Source of the DNA: Verrucomicrobiota bacterium
GTDB taxonomy: Bacteria; Verrucomicrobiota; Verrucomicrobiia; Opitutales; UBA2995
Assembly (NCBI GenBank): GCA_027297085.1
Contig: JAPUIL010000341.1
Coordinates: forward strand, 1 to 12,869
Length of the DNA stretch: 12,869 nucleotides
Reading direction: 5' to 3'
In this document: positions 1 through 6,458 of the stretch, one piece after another
Numbering within the stretch: position 1 is the first letter of the stretch
Layout: the number at the start of each line of letters is the position of its first letter
The notes under the pieces: model-generated
Database searches by the model: none
Told to the model about the DNA's origin: nothing
What the model saw: the letters and a program-made list of their open reading frames with translations, nothing else
Translations under genes and position numbers: made by a program

Positions 1-2
1 TG

Positions 3-113
3 CTGCGACGCGTTGGCTTCGATTATCCGGCGCACACTCATCTAGAGTTCAACGCTAAGAAGCAAGATTACGACATTACAAACTACACGAATGCCGAACA
101 AGGCGGTGCCTGA
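3..113 (+). CDS. C-terminal end of an unrecognised protein (5' truncated)
   Basis: An open frame enters from the left edge and runs 36 codons to a TGA at 111-113. The visible tail is polar and carries the short stretch DYPAHTHLEFNAKKQ, ending in NAEQGGA. The other two forward frames close at positions 43-45 (frame 1) and 56-58 (frame 2), so this is the only plus-strand frame open from the edge to the IS. I do not recognise the family and give no function. The stop lies 16 bases before the left inverted repeat of the IS3 element, so the insertion sits just downstream of this gene and apparently left its 3' end intact. It could be a chance open frame, since only 111 bases are visible. Confidence 0.4.
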   Translation: MRRVGFDYPAHTHLEFNAKKQDYDITNYTNAEQGGA

Positions 114-128
114 GCCGGTCGGGTAATA

Positions 129-144
129 TTGGACAGGTTGCTTA
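129..144 (+). repeat. Left terminal inverted repeat of the IS3 element
   Basis: The bases TTGGACAGGTTGCTTA match the reverse complement of 1480-1496 at the first 10 positions. One gap then brings CTTA into register. It marks the left end of the element. A TTG at 129 could nominally open the orfA frame, but it lies in the repeat and is not a believable start. Confidence 0.75.
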
Positions 145-167
145 CAAAACCTAAAGTAAAGCAACTA

Positions 168-488
168 ATGAAAAAGAGACGTAAATTCACCGCCGAATTC
201 AAAAGCAAAGTAGCCCTGGAGGCGCTGCGTGAGCAGCAGCCGATTCATGAGATAGCCAGGCGCTATCAACTCCACCCCACGCAGGTGACGGACTGGAAGA
301 AAGCCTTGCTGGGCCATGCCAGCGCCGTGTTCGAGAGCGAGCGTTCGAAGCATGACGAAAGCTTCAAGCAGAAGGTAAAGGAAGACCGCCTCTACAAGGA
401 GATAGGCCAGCTCAAAGTTGAGGTGGATTTTTTAAAATACAGCTGTGAGAAGCTCGGTGTCGTTATCCCACAGGACGAGCTTCGTTGA
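168..488 (+). CDS. IS3-family transposase OrfA (helix-turn-helix subunit)
   Basis: A 106-residue protein that binds the IS ends and regulates or joins OrfB in transposition. The N-terminal half (residues about 6-45, KFTAEFKSKVALEAL through HPTQVTDWKK) is the typical IS3 OrfA helix-turn-helix. Residues about 65-95 have heptad leucines and charged residues, as in the OrfA leucine zipper. The ATG at 168 is chosen because the frame upstream runs into the terminal repeat. A slippery run TTTTTTAAAA (428-437) lies in frame near the end, but a -1 shift there reaches TGA at 446-448 after four codons. OrfB is in the +1 frame, overlapping from 436 to 488, so the usual -1 OrfAB fusion cannot form in this copy. 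Confidence 0.88.
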   Translation: MKKRRKFTAEFKSKVALEALREQQPIHEIARRYQLHPTQVTDWKKALLGHASAVFESERSKHDESFKQKVKEDRLYKEIGQLKVEVDFLKYSCEKLGVVIPQDELR

Positions 489-501
489 GAGGGATTCTTC
501 G

Positions 502-1305
502 ATGAGTATCACCAAGCAATGTAAGCTTCTGAGCATTCCACGCTCGAGCTACTATCATAAAGCGCAGCGCAAGTGGGATCTGGATGACGAGTTGCTGATG
601 CAGGCGATCGACCGGATTTACATGGAAGAGCCGACCTACGGCAGCCGCCGGATGCTGGACGAACTGCACAAGCTGGGCTACAAACTTGGTCGTGAACGTG
701 TCCGCACTCTGATGCGCACCATGGGGATCGAGCCGATATATCCGAAGCCCCGGCTGAGCATCCCGGGGAAAGGGCACAAGAAATACCCTTATCTATTGCG
801 TGATTTAGAGATTGATCGGAGCAATCAAGTCTGGTGCACCGACATAACTTATATTCCGCTTGGCGACACCCATGTCTACCTGACTGCGGTGATGGACTGG
901 TCGAGCCGTTACGTGATCTGTTGGCGGCTGAGCAATAGTCTGGACGCTGCCTTTTGTGTGGAATGCCTGGAGGATGCTCTAGAGCGCGAAGAAACTCCAG
1001 AGATCTTCAATACTGATCAAGGCAGTCAGTTTACTTGCGAGGACTTCACGGGGACTCTCAAGGCTTATGGCATCCGTATCAGTATGGACGGCAAGGGCCG
1101 CGCTCTGGACAATCGCATGATCGAACGCTTGTGGCGCACAGTCAAATACGATGACATCTATGTGAAGGCCTACGAGACGATGGACGAACTGTATGGTGGC
1201 CTGGATAAGTTCTTCGCCAAATACAACACTCGTAAGCACCAGACTCTGGGCATGAGTCCTGACCAAAAATATCGGGAAATCAAGCTGCTCAAAAATGTCG
1301 CTTGA
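502..1305 (+). CDS. IS3-family transposase OrfB (DDE catalytic subunit)
   Basis: A 267-residue catalytic subunit with an rve integrase core. Residues 1-20 (MSITKQCKLLSIPRSSYYHK) are the typical OrfB start, followed by the HTH_21-like region (about 32-85). The catalytic triad is complete: D114 in WCTDITY, D172 in FNTDQGSQF and E208 in MIERLWR, giving the D(35)E spacing expected of the family. The ATG at 502 is preceded by GAGAGG at 487-492, a fair ribosome site placed across the OrfA stop, so initiation coupled to OrfA termination is plausible. The frame also allows a GTG at 445 overlapping orfA. No internal stops or frameshifts are seen, so the enzyme looks active. Confidence 0.92.
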   Translation: MSITKQCKLLSIPRSSYYHKAQRKWDLDDELLMQAIDRIYMEEPTYGSRRMLDELHKLGYKLGRERVRTLMRTMGIEPIYPKPRLSIPGKGHKKYPYLLRDLEIDRSNQVWCTDITYIPLGDTHVYLTAVMDWSSRYVICWRLSNSLDAAFCVECLEDALEREETPEIFNTDQGSQFTCEDFTGTLKAYGIRISMDGKGRALDNRMIERLWRTVKYDDIYVKAYETMDELYGGLDKFFAKYNTRKHQTLGMSPDQKYREIKLLKNVA

Positions 1306-1318
1306 AAATACAACACCC

Positions 1319-1401
1319 CTGAGTCCGTCGCTCCGCTCCGGCCTTGCCGCTACGCGGCACCTCCCTGCGGGAGGACGGCCTACACGAAGCGACGGACTCA
1401 G
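1319..1401. repeat. Branched (cloverleaf-like) palindrome inside the IS, after orfB
   Basis: An 83-base structure. A perfect 14-bp outer stem pairs 1319-1332 with 1388-1401. Inside are two further hairpins: GCCGC/GCGGC (1346-1350 with 1354-1358, loop TAC) and CCTCCC/GGGAGG (1360-1365 with 1369-1374, loop TGC). GGCC at 1340-1343 can also pair with GGCC at 1377-1380. It lies 13 bases after the orfB stop, between it and the right inverted repeat, and has higher GC than its surroundings. No T-run follows on either strand, so it is not a simple terminator. It may be an independent palindromic repeat carried by or inserted into the IS, or a part of the element. Function unknown. Confidence 0.75.
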
Positions 1402-1479
1402 CCACACAACTCAAACTCTTGACTCCCCCTATCCACTCAGGCTTCTATAACTGGGACGATAGGATTACACCTAACAAAC

Positions 1480-1496
1480 TAAGTTGACCTGTCCAA
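1480..1496 (-). repeat. Right terminal inverted repeat of the IS3 element
   Basis: The reverse complement of these 17 bases begins TTGGACAGGT and reaches CTTA after a 3-base mismatch block, mirroring the left end at 129-144. It sets the right boundary of the element. Confidence 0.75.
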
Positions 1497-1542
1497 GGTC
1501 GAAGGCCGGCTTACGGATCGGCAGCCATTTCGACAAGCTAAA

Positions 1543-1602
1543 GGCAGGAAAGCTACCTCCACTTAGATATGCGATACGAAGTGTGGGAGGTAGCTTGCTG
1601 CC
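1543..1602. repeat. Long imperfect hairpin (60 bases) next to the IS right end
   Basis: Nested stems are seen: GGCAG (1543-1547) with CTGCC (1598-1602), an 11-bp perfect stem pairing 1550-1560 with 1586-1596 (the top strand reads AAGCTACCTCC), and ACTT (1561-1564) with AAGT (1579-1582). Small bulges separate the stems. It lies outside the IS ends by 46 bases. No T-run follows, so a terminator role is not supported. It resembles a dispersed palindromic repeat or the remains of a small mobile element, which is inference. Confidence 0.6.
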
Positions 1603-1904
1603 GAACAGAATACCAAAGATGTCCACTCTCAGTCTGTGCGAAGTAAGGAGAACGAATGGTTGAAGGCTGACAATTGACGCCATGTTTGTGCCTTTCATAT
1701 CCTGTGGTCTCTGCCACGGGGTCTAGAATACAAGTTTAAAAACTGATTTGGGTAATTATAGCAATGCATATGCTAAAATTGGCAAATTATTTGCACTGAT
1801 AACGCAATAAATTTAGCGCATATCCTTAGAAATTAAACACATAGATAATTACAAATTATTTATTTTATTAACGCCCAAAGGTTTGCAGATTAAGTATTAT
1901 ATGT

Positions 1905-2021
1905 GGCATGAACGAAGCTACATTAAACGGAGGAAAACAGTTTGTTTTCCCGACCCAAGCTGACTGCATGGCTCAGAGATGGCGGGTGAGGAATCATGAG
2001 GGGGTTCTCGCCCGCCTTTTT
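1905..2021 (+). ncRNA. Possible small RNA ending in an intrinsic terminator
   Basis: A plus-strand stretch follows an AT-rich region and ends in a strong intrinsic terminator. It contains a 7-bp hairpin GGAAAAC/GTTTTCC (1932-1938 with 1944-1950, loop AGTTT). No plus-strand gene precedes it closely and none follows, because rph lies antisense downstream. An independent transcript is therefore the simplest reason for a terminator here. The 5' end is not defined by the sequence; 1905 is approximate. A 43-codon frame (ATG 1908 to TAA 2037-2039) also spans both hairpins, so a small protein is an alternative, though the terminator falling inside it argues against that. It matches no riboswitch or known RNA family that I can recall. 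Confidence 0.35.
1981..2021 (+). terminator. Rho-independent terminator
   Basis: GGCGGGTGAG (1981-1990) pairs with CTCGCCCGCC (2007-2016) over 10 bp with one G-U, closing a 16-base loop and followed by five T (2017-2021). On the opposite strand no T-run follows, so it acts on plus-strand transcripts only. It does not serve rph, which is read toward it on the minus strand. Confidence 0.75.
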
Positions 2022-2180
2022 GCGTACAGATTTAATTAATGTTTTGATGAGCTAAGCAAAGTGCCTCCAGATTGCAGTAAGTGTCGGAGCATGGGAGTTA
2101 TTTGTCCTTCTTAATCCAAATAAATTGTTCGTGCCTCAACCGTTTTTACGTCGGGTGATTAATTCGCAACCAGCTTCCAG

Positions 2181-2921
2181 CTAGACCAATACTTTTGTCT
2201 GCAAGCCGGTGATAGTTCTGCATCCTTTTTTTGCTAGGCTCAGCAGTTTTTGTAATTGATCTTCGCTGAAAACTGCCTTTTCTCCAGTGCCTTGAACTTC
2301 TACGAAGTCTCCCTTCCCCGTCATTACAACATTGAAATCAACCGATGCGTCTCGATCTTCGGGGTAATTCAAATCAAGGATCTCTGTATCTTTGTAAATA
2401 CCTACGGAAATCGCGGCAATCGAATCGATGAAAGGATCCTCTTCCAGTTCACCGTTTTCTATGAGATGTGCGATGGCAATTTTACTGGCAACGTATGCTC
2501 CAGTTATGGAAGTTGTACGCGTACCTCCGTCAGCTTGCAGGACATCACAATCCACCCAAAGAGTTCGTTCGCCCAATTTCTGCAAATCCAATACCGCTCG
2601 AAGAGACCGGCCAATAAGCCTTTGAATTTCAACAGTACGGCCATCTTGTTTTCCTCGAGAAATGTCGCGAGTCTTACGGTCCAGTGTGGAGTAGGGGAGC
2701 ATGGAGTACTCGGCTGTCGACCATCCTCCAGAATTTCCTTGAGATTTCATCCATCGAGGAACTTTTCTCTCAATGGTTGCCGCACAAATAACTTTTGTGT
2801 TTCCAAAAGAACAAAGCACTGAACCTGTTGCATTGGGGGCAAAGTTCGGGATAAATGATACTTCTCTGATTTGATCTATTGACCTTCCGTCCGGTCTTTC
2901 GAATTGCAGGTTAGTTTCCAT
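2181..2921 (-). CDS. rph: Ribonuclease PH
   Basis: A 246-residue phosphorolytic 3'-to-5' exoribonuclease that trims tRNA 3' ends using phosphate, forming a hexameric ring in the cytoplasm. The family start FERPDGRSIDQIR is at residues 7-19. The substrate loop SRGKQDGR lies at about 88-95. The phosphate-binding motif GGTRTTSITG (132-141) carries T134 and R135, equivalent to the E. coli pair T125 and R126. The DLNYPEDRDASVDFN stretch carries the metal-binding acidic residues. Length matches the family (about 240). The ATG at 2921 is chosen; a TTG at 2933 would add four residues and neither has a clear ribosome site. It lies about 58 bases after ispG, last in the run, and probably shares its transcript. 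Confidence 0.95.
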   Translation of the reverse strand: METNLQFERPDGRSIDQIREVSFIPNFAPNATGSVLCSFGNTKVICAATIERKVPRWMKSQGNSGGWSTAEYSMLPYSTLDRKTRDISRGKQDGRTVEIQRLIGRSLRAVLDLQKLGERTLWVDCDVLQADGGTRTTSITGAYVASKIAIAHLIENGELEEDPFIDSIAAISVGIYKDTEILDLNYPEDRDASVDFNVVMTGKGDFVEVQGTGEKAVFSEDQLQKLLSLAKKGCRTITGLQTKVLV

Positions 2922-2979
2922 GGGCTGAACCAAGTGCTTGAAAGCTTTGAATGCGAGTAAATTATCCGAACTAGGTGCT

Positions 2980-5010
2980 TCAGGGTATAATCGGATCCGT
3001 CCATCTACCTTCGTGCTTGATGAGGCTTATGAGTCGATTAACCGCTTCATCTTCAGGTACGTGGTATTCTATGCAATCTTTGCCTATATATAGATTTACT
3101 TTACCAGGTGCACCACCCACATATCCAAAATCTGCATCTGCCATTTCTCCCGGCCCGTTTACTATACAACCCATAACGGCAATTTTCACACCTTTTAGGT
3201 GGTTGGTTTCCTGCCTGATTATCTGAGTAGTCTTTTGTAGATCAAAGAGTGTGCGCCCACAACTAGGGCAAGCTACATATTCTGTTTTAGATATTCGTGA
3301 TCCTGCCCCTTGGAGGACATTGTAGGCCAGGGAGAGAGCTTTTTTTGGGTCTTGAATAGATTCTACGCTCAGAACGTCTCCAATTCCGTCTGACAACAAA
3401 GATCCGGCCATCAGCGAAGTTTCTAGGAGGTCATTTAAAAATCCCGGTTCGTTTTGTAGAAATTGTTTTTTTTCACCTCGAATCCAGATGGGCAACTGGT
3501 ATCCCATCGAATCAAGAACCGACGACAGCATCCTATATTGTCCCACTGCATGCACAGTTTCTTTTCTAGGAGGCAAAAATATCAACAGTTTCGGCAACTC
3601 AATGGAGAGAAAGATGAGCGCGTTTTTCGTCAATTGATCCGCATTGATTCCTAAAGCAATTGGAAACTCATTTTTTTTCGACCATTTTGCCCAATCCTGG
3701 AATGTCTGCTTGGTTAGATTTTCCCACGTGACCGCGGGAATCAGGTTGAGGTTCAGGTCTTTGAGATCTTCCACCCAAGAGCCCAGACCTAATCCCGATC
3801 CTATCTCAAGGACAAGAGGGGTGGTTATGCTGGACTTGGTTTTGACGTGATCCAAAAGCGCCTGTGCTTCATCTTCGGATTGCAAATTTATTACCCATCC
3901 TTCGACAGGAGTTTCTCCAGCTTGGTTGTTTGCTTCTAAATCGATCAGCTGATCAATGGATTGGATGACATCTGTCGATTCACCTGGTTTTATAAAAACT
4001 CGAGGAGGAAGATTGGATGATATTTGACCAATTCCTTTCAATACCAAGGGTTGGATGGGGCGTCTCCTAAAACTGTAAGCGTCAATCGTCTCCTCCAGAT
4101 TCACCCTTGTACTATGCGTCTGTTGCCACAGGCGCATGGTTTTTTCAGCTAGAGCCTGGGCCACTGGTATCTCGTAAACCGGGTCTTCTGTAAGGGAAAC
4201 ACGAATCGTATCTCCTAGGCCGTCAATTAGCAGACTTCCGATTCCGATGGTGCTTTTGATTCTGCCGTCCTCTCCGTCGCCAGCTTCAGTAACTCCAAGG
4301 TGAAGCGGATAATTCATGCCTTCTTTATTCATATTAGCTACGACTAACCGGTATGCCTGAATCATGACCTTGGGATTGCTAGCTTTCATGGACAAAATGA
4401 TGTCCTTGTAGTCGTGCGATTCAGCAATTCGTATAAACTCTAACGCGGACTCGACCATGCCTAGAGGTGAATCTCCAAAACGGTTCATGATTCGATCTGA
4501 CAAGGATCCATGGTTTGTTCCAATCCGCATAGATCTCCCGAGCTCCTTACAGCGCAATACAAGGGGAGAAAACGCTTCAAACAACTTTTCCAATTCAAGA
4601 TTATACTCGGAGTCCGAATACTCTCTGACCTGGAATTTCTTTTTGTCAGCATAGTTGCCCGGATTGATTCTGACTTTCTCTACGTGTTCAACCGCTTCCA
4701 TGGCTGCTGAAGGCAGGAAATGAATGTCTGCAACCAATGGGACGTCGATCTTATCCTTGTGCAATCGCTTGCTGATTTCGGCCAGAGCCTGAGATGATTT
4801 AACGTTAGGTGCTGTTATTCGAACTATTTCGCATCCGGCGTCCACTAATGCCCGAGCTTGTTTGACTGTTGCCTCCACATCCATAGTCACCGTAGTGGTC
4901 ATGGATTGTATGCGAATAGGATTGGAGCCACCCACCCCGACATTGCCTACTTTAACTTCTCGGGTTTTTCTTCTTATTGAGACAAACCTGGAGGAACAAT
5001 ACGGTGTCAT
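2980..5010 (-). CDS. ispG: 4-hydroxy-3-methylbut-2-enyl diphosphate synthase, long form (GcpE)
   Basis: A 676-residue iron-sulfur enzyme of the MEP isoprenoid pathway that reductively converts MEcPP to HMBPP. The N-terminal TIM barrel is clear (GNVGVGGSNPIRIQSMTTT, the ADIHF motif, then KVRINPGNY). The C-terminal cluster domain has C581 and C584 (CPSCGR), C615 (GCIVNGPGE) and E622, matching the E. coli ligands C270, C273, C305 and E312. E. coli IspG has about 372 residues. The extra ~270 residues (roughly 310-575) form the inserted domain of the long form seen in plants, chlamydiae, Bacteroidetes and other PVC bacteria. Its ATG overlaps the rseP stop (ATGA at 5010-5007), so translation is probably coupled. 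Confidence 0.96.
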   Translation of the reverse strand: MTPYCSSRFVSIRRKTREVKVGNVGVGGSNPIRIQSMTTTVTMDVEATVKQARALVDAGCEIVRITAPNVKSSQALAEISKRLHKDKIDVPLVADIHFLPSAAMEAVEHVEKVRINPGNYADKKKFQVREYSDSEYNLELEKLFEAFSPLVLRCKELGRSMRIGTNHGSLSDRIMNRFGDSPLGMVESALEFIRIAESHDYKDIILSMKASNPKVMIQAYRLVVANMNKEGMNYPLHLGVTEAGDGEDGRIKSTIGIGSLLIDGLGDTIRVSLTEDPVYEIPVAQALAEKTMRLWQQTHSTRVNLEETIDAYSFRRRPIQPLVLKGIGQISSNLPPRVFIKPGESTDVIQSIDQLIDLEANNQAGETPVEGWVINLQSEDEAQALLDHVKTKSSITTPLVLEIGSGLGLGSWVEDLKDLNLNLIPAVTWENLTKQTFQDWAKWSKKNEFPIALGINADQLTKNALIFLSIELPKLLIFLPPRKETVHAVGQYRMLSSVLDSMGYQLPIWIRGEKKQFLQNEPGFLNDLLETSLMAGSLLSDGIGDVLSVESIQDPKKALSLAYNVLQGAGSRISKTEYVACPSCGRTLFDLQKTTQIIRQETNHLKGVKIAVMGCIVNGPGEMADADFGYVGGAPGKVNLYIGKDCIEYHVPEDEAVNRLISLIKHEGRWTDPIIP

Positions 5011-6458
5011 GAATTTATGTCATCTTTTTGCGATTTCGGAATCGGGAAAGTGATTCTGAATTCCGTGGAATTTTCACGTTTGTTGTCTCTAAAAATCCTT
5101 AATCCGTCAAAGGCGGTTACGTACACCATCAGAGAAAGCAGCGCAAAGACAAAGGCACTTTGAAGACTTATAAGCAAATTTTGCGGCAATGCTCTGCCGC
5201 GAATTTTTTCAATAGTAGCAAACAGAATGTGCCCGCCGTCCAGCACCGGAATTGGTAGGAGGTTGAGTATAGCCAGGTTGATGTTAATGATCACAACGAT
5301 CCACAAAACATAGCGAATATCAGCGAGAGCTGACTGGTAAATGAGGCGTCCTATTCCTATAGGCCCACTTAGGTGACGTAGACCAATGTCTGAATTTGGG
5401 TGGATGAGCTTTGCAAGGGTATCAAACGTTAGAATGACAACATTCTTAATCTGTTTAAAAGGACTTTCCTTTAAGGTAGTTGTTTGTGCCGCCCAACCCA
5501 CACCGATCATGGGAGATTTATCGCCGTCTGCATTGATGGGGATGCTAACCGGCTTAATAACTTTCGTAATTGTACTACCATTGCGTAAGATCTCAAATTG
5601 GATTTCCTGTTCTCTATGCAATTGAATAAATTCAGATATCTGGTGAAGGGAAACAATAGGATCGTTGTTTATTTTGACCAGCTCATCTCCCGGCTCAAGG
5701 CCTGCCAGTTCAGCAGGTGAATTTTCAAACACTGCCCCAATAATAGCCGGCAGCGAAGGTGAGATTTGGAGCAATCTGATTTTTTCTTCTCCTCCGATGA
5801 CCGGATAGATATCAACCTCTTGGAATCGGCCATTTCGCTGGATTGTAAAGATTGAAAGAGGTCGACCATCATCCGTCCGCTGAGACCCCATAATGACCTT
5901 CATGTCTACAGCCTCCCAACTATCCACTGGCTCTCCGTCTATGGCTATTATTACATCTCCTCTGCGTAATCCGGCTGTGAAAGCGGGGTTTGAAACAATT
6001 TCGTCCTGAGAGACAGAAATATTCTCACTGACGAATCCAATTTCTGTTGAACTATTGGAAGCCAGTACAGGCCTGCCTCCCATTAAATATAGGATCGAAG
6101 CTATTCCTAGTGCGAAGAGCACGTTAAACAGAGCACCGGCGACTAGAACGATAAATTTGGAGGTCCAGCTGATCGGGGTGGATTCGGAATCCTCCGCTTG
6201 TCCTTCTATGATCTCCATGTGCCCCAATTGCGGGAGGGCTACGTATCCTCCAATGGGGAAAGCGGCCACGATGTATTCAACGCCGTCGCGGGTCCAACCA
6301 AACAATTTGGGCCCGAAACCGATCGAAAAACGAGTGACCTTGAGTCCTCGCCATCTGGCTGCCAGAAAGTGGCCCAATTCATGAACAAATATGGAGGCCC
6401 CAAAGAAGAAGACTACGAGGGCGAGAGCTTTAACATTGGTCAGAATTTCCATTAGCAT
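5007..6458 (-). CDS. rseP: Site-2 intramembrane metalloprotease RseP with two PDZ domains
   Basis: A 483-residue inner-membrane zinc protease that cuts membrane-embedded substrates, classically the anti-sigma factor in the envelope stress response. The first membrane helix carries HELGH (H26, E27, H30). A second helix follows at about 101-126. Two periplasmic PDZ-like domains are recognisable (LRRGDVIIAIDGEPV and LEPGDELVKINNDPI). The third metal ligand is D407 in LPIPVLDGGH in a third helix, and a fourth helix lies near the C-terminus (about 427-448). Two starts are possible: ATG at 6458, overlapping dxr by 7 bases, or ATG at 6452, sharing one base with the dxr TAA (TAATG). Neither has a strong ribosome site. 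No rseA-like substrate gene is in the window. Confidence 0.95.
   Translation of the reverse strand: MLMEILTNVKALALVVFFFGASIFVHELGHFLAARWRGLKVTRFSIGFGPKLFGWTRDGVEYIVAAFPIGGYVALPQLGHMEIIEGQAEDSESTPISWTSKFIVLVAGALFNVLFALGIASILYLMGGRPVLASNSSTEIGFVSENISVSQDEIVSNPAFTAGLRRGDVIIAIDGEPVDSWEAVDMKVIMGSQRTDDGRPLSIFTIQRNGRFQEVDIYPVIGGEEKIRLLQISPSLPAIIGAVFENSPAELAGLEPGDELVKINNDPIVSLHQISEFIQLHREQEIQFEILRNGSTITKVIKPVSIPINADGDKSPMIGVGWAAQTTTLKESPFKQIKNVVILTFDTLAKLIHPNSDIGLRHLSGPIGIGRLIYQSALADIRYVLWIVVIININLAILNLLPIPVLDGGHILFATIEKIRGRALPQNLLISLQSAFVFALLSLMVYVTAFDGLRIFRDNKRENSTEFRITFPIPKSQKDDINS

Larger units (their letters stand above)
129..1496 (+). mobile_element. IS3-family insertion sequence, complete
   Basis: This 1368-base element has the standard IS3-family layout: a small orfA with a helix-turn-helix, then orfB with a DDE integrase core, between short terminal inverted repeats. 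The left end begins TTGGACAGGT at 129 and the right end is its reverse complement ending at 1496. After the first 10 identical bases the repeats continue imperfectly to a shared CTTA. I see no matching direct repeat right next to the ends, so either the target duplication has decayed or the true ends differ by a few bases. Both transposase frames are open and the catalytic residues are present, so the copy may be recent. GC is visibly higher than in the flank at 1740-1900. The subgroup was not assigned. Confidence 0.88.
1497..2180. other. Noncoding region between the IS3 element and rph
   Basis: This 684-base stretch has no convincing protein gene. Its first part (to about 1735) is moderate GC and holds a long hairpin at 1543-1602. 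A minus-strand frame of 75 codons crosses it (1471-1698), but that frame runs through the palindrome and the IS right end and matches nothing I know. From 1736 to 1905 the sequence is very AT-rich and could hold promoters. From 1905 to 2021 lies a possible small RNA with an intrinsic terminator. From 2040 to 2180, downstream of the rph stop on the minus strand, I see no clear terminator and no gene. Confidence 0.6.

Noticed and set aside
117..121. GGTCG at 117-121 and again at 1497-1501 as an IS target duplication
   Set aside because: The left copy is 7 bases away from the repeat end, while a target duplication must touch both ends; a five-base match is easily chance.
979..1407. A 142-codon minus-strand frame across orfB
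   Set aside because: It is antisense to the catalytic core of orfB and crosses the cloverleaf palindrome; the plus-strand frame is clearly the real gene.
1471..1698. A 75-codon minus-strand frame near the IS right end
   Set aside because: It begins at the far side of a long palindrome, runs into the IS terminal repeat, has no recognisable domain, and its length is expected by chance.
2256..2822. A 188-codon plus-strand frame inside rph
   Set aside because: It is opposite to a complete RNase PH with intact motifs and has no recognisable features of its own.
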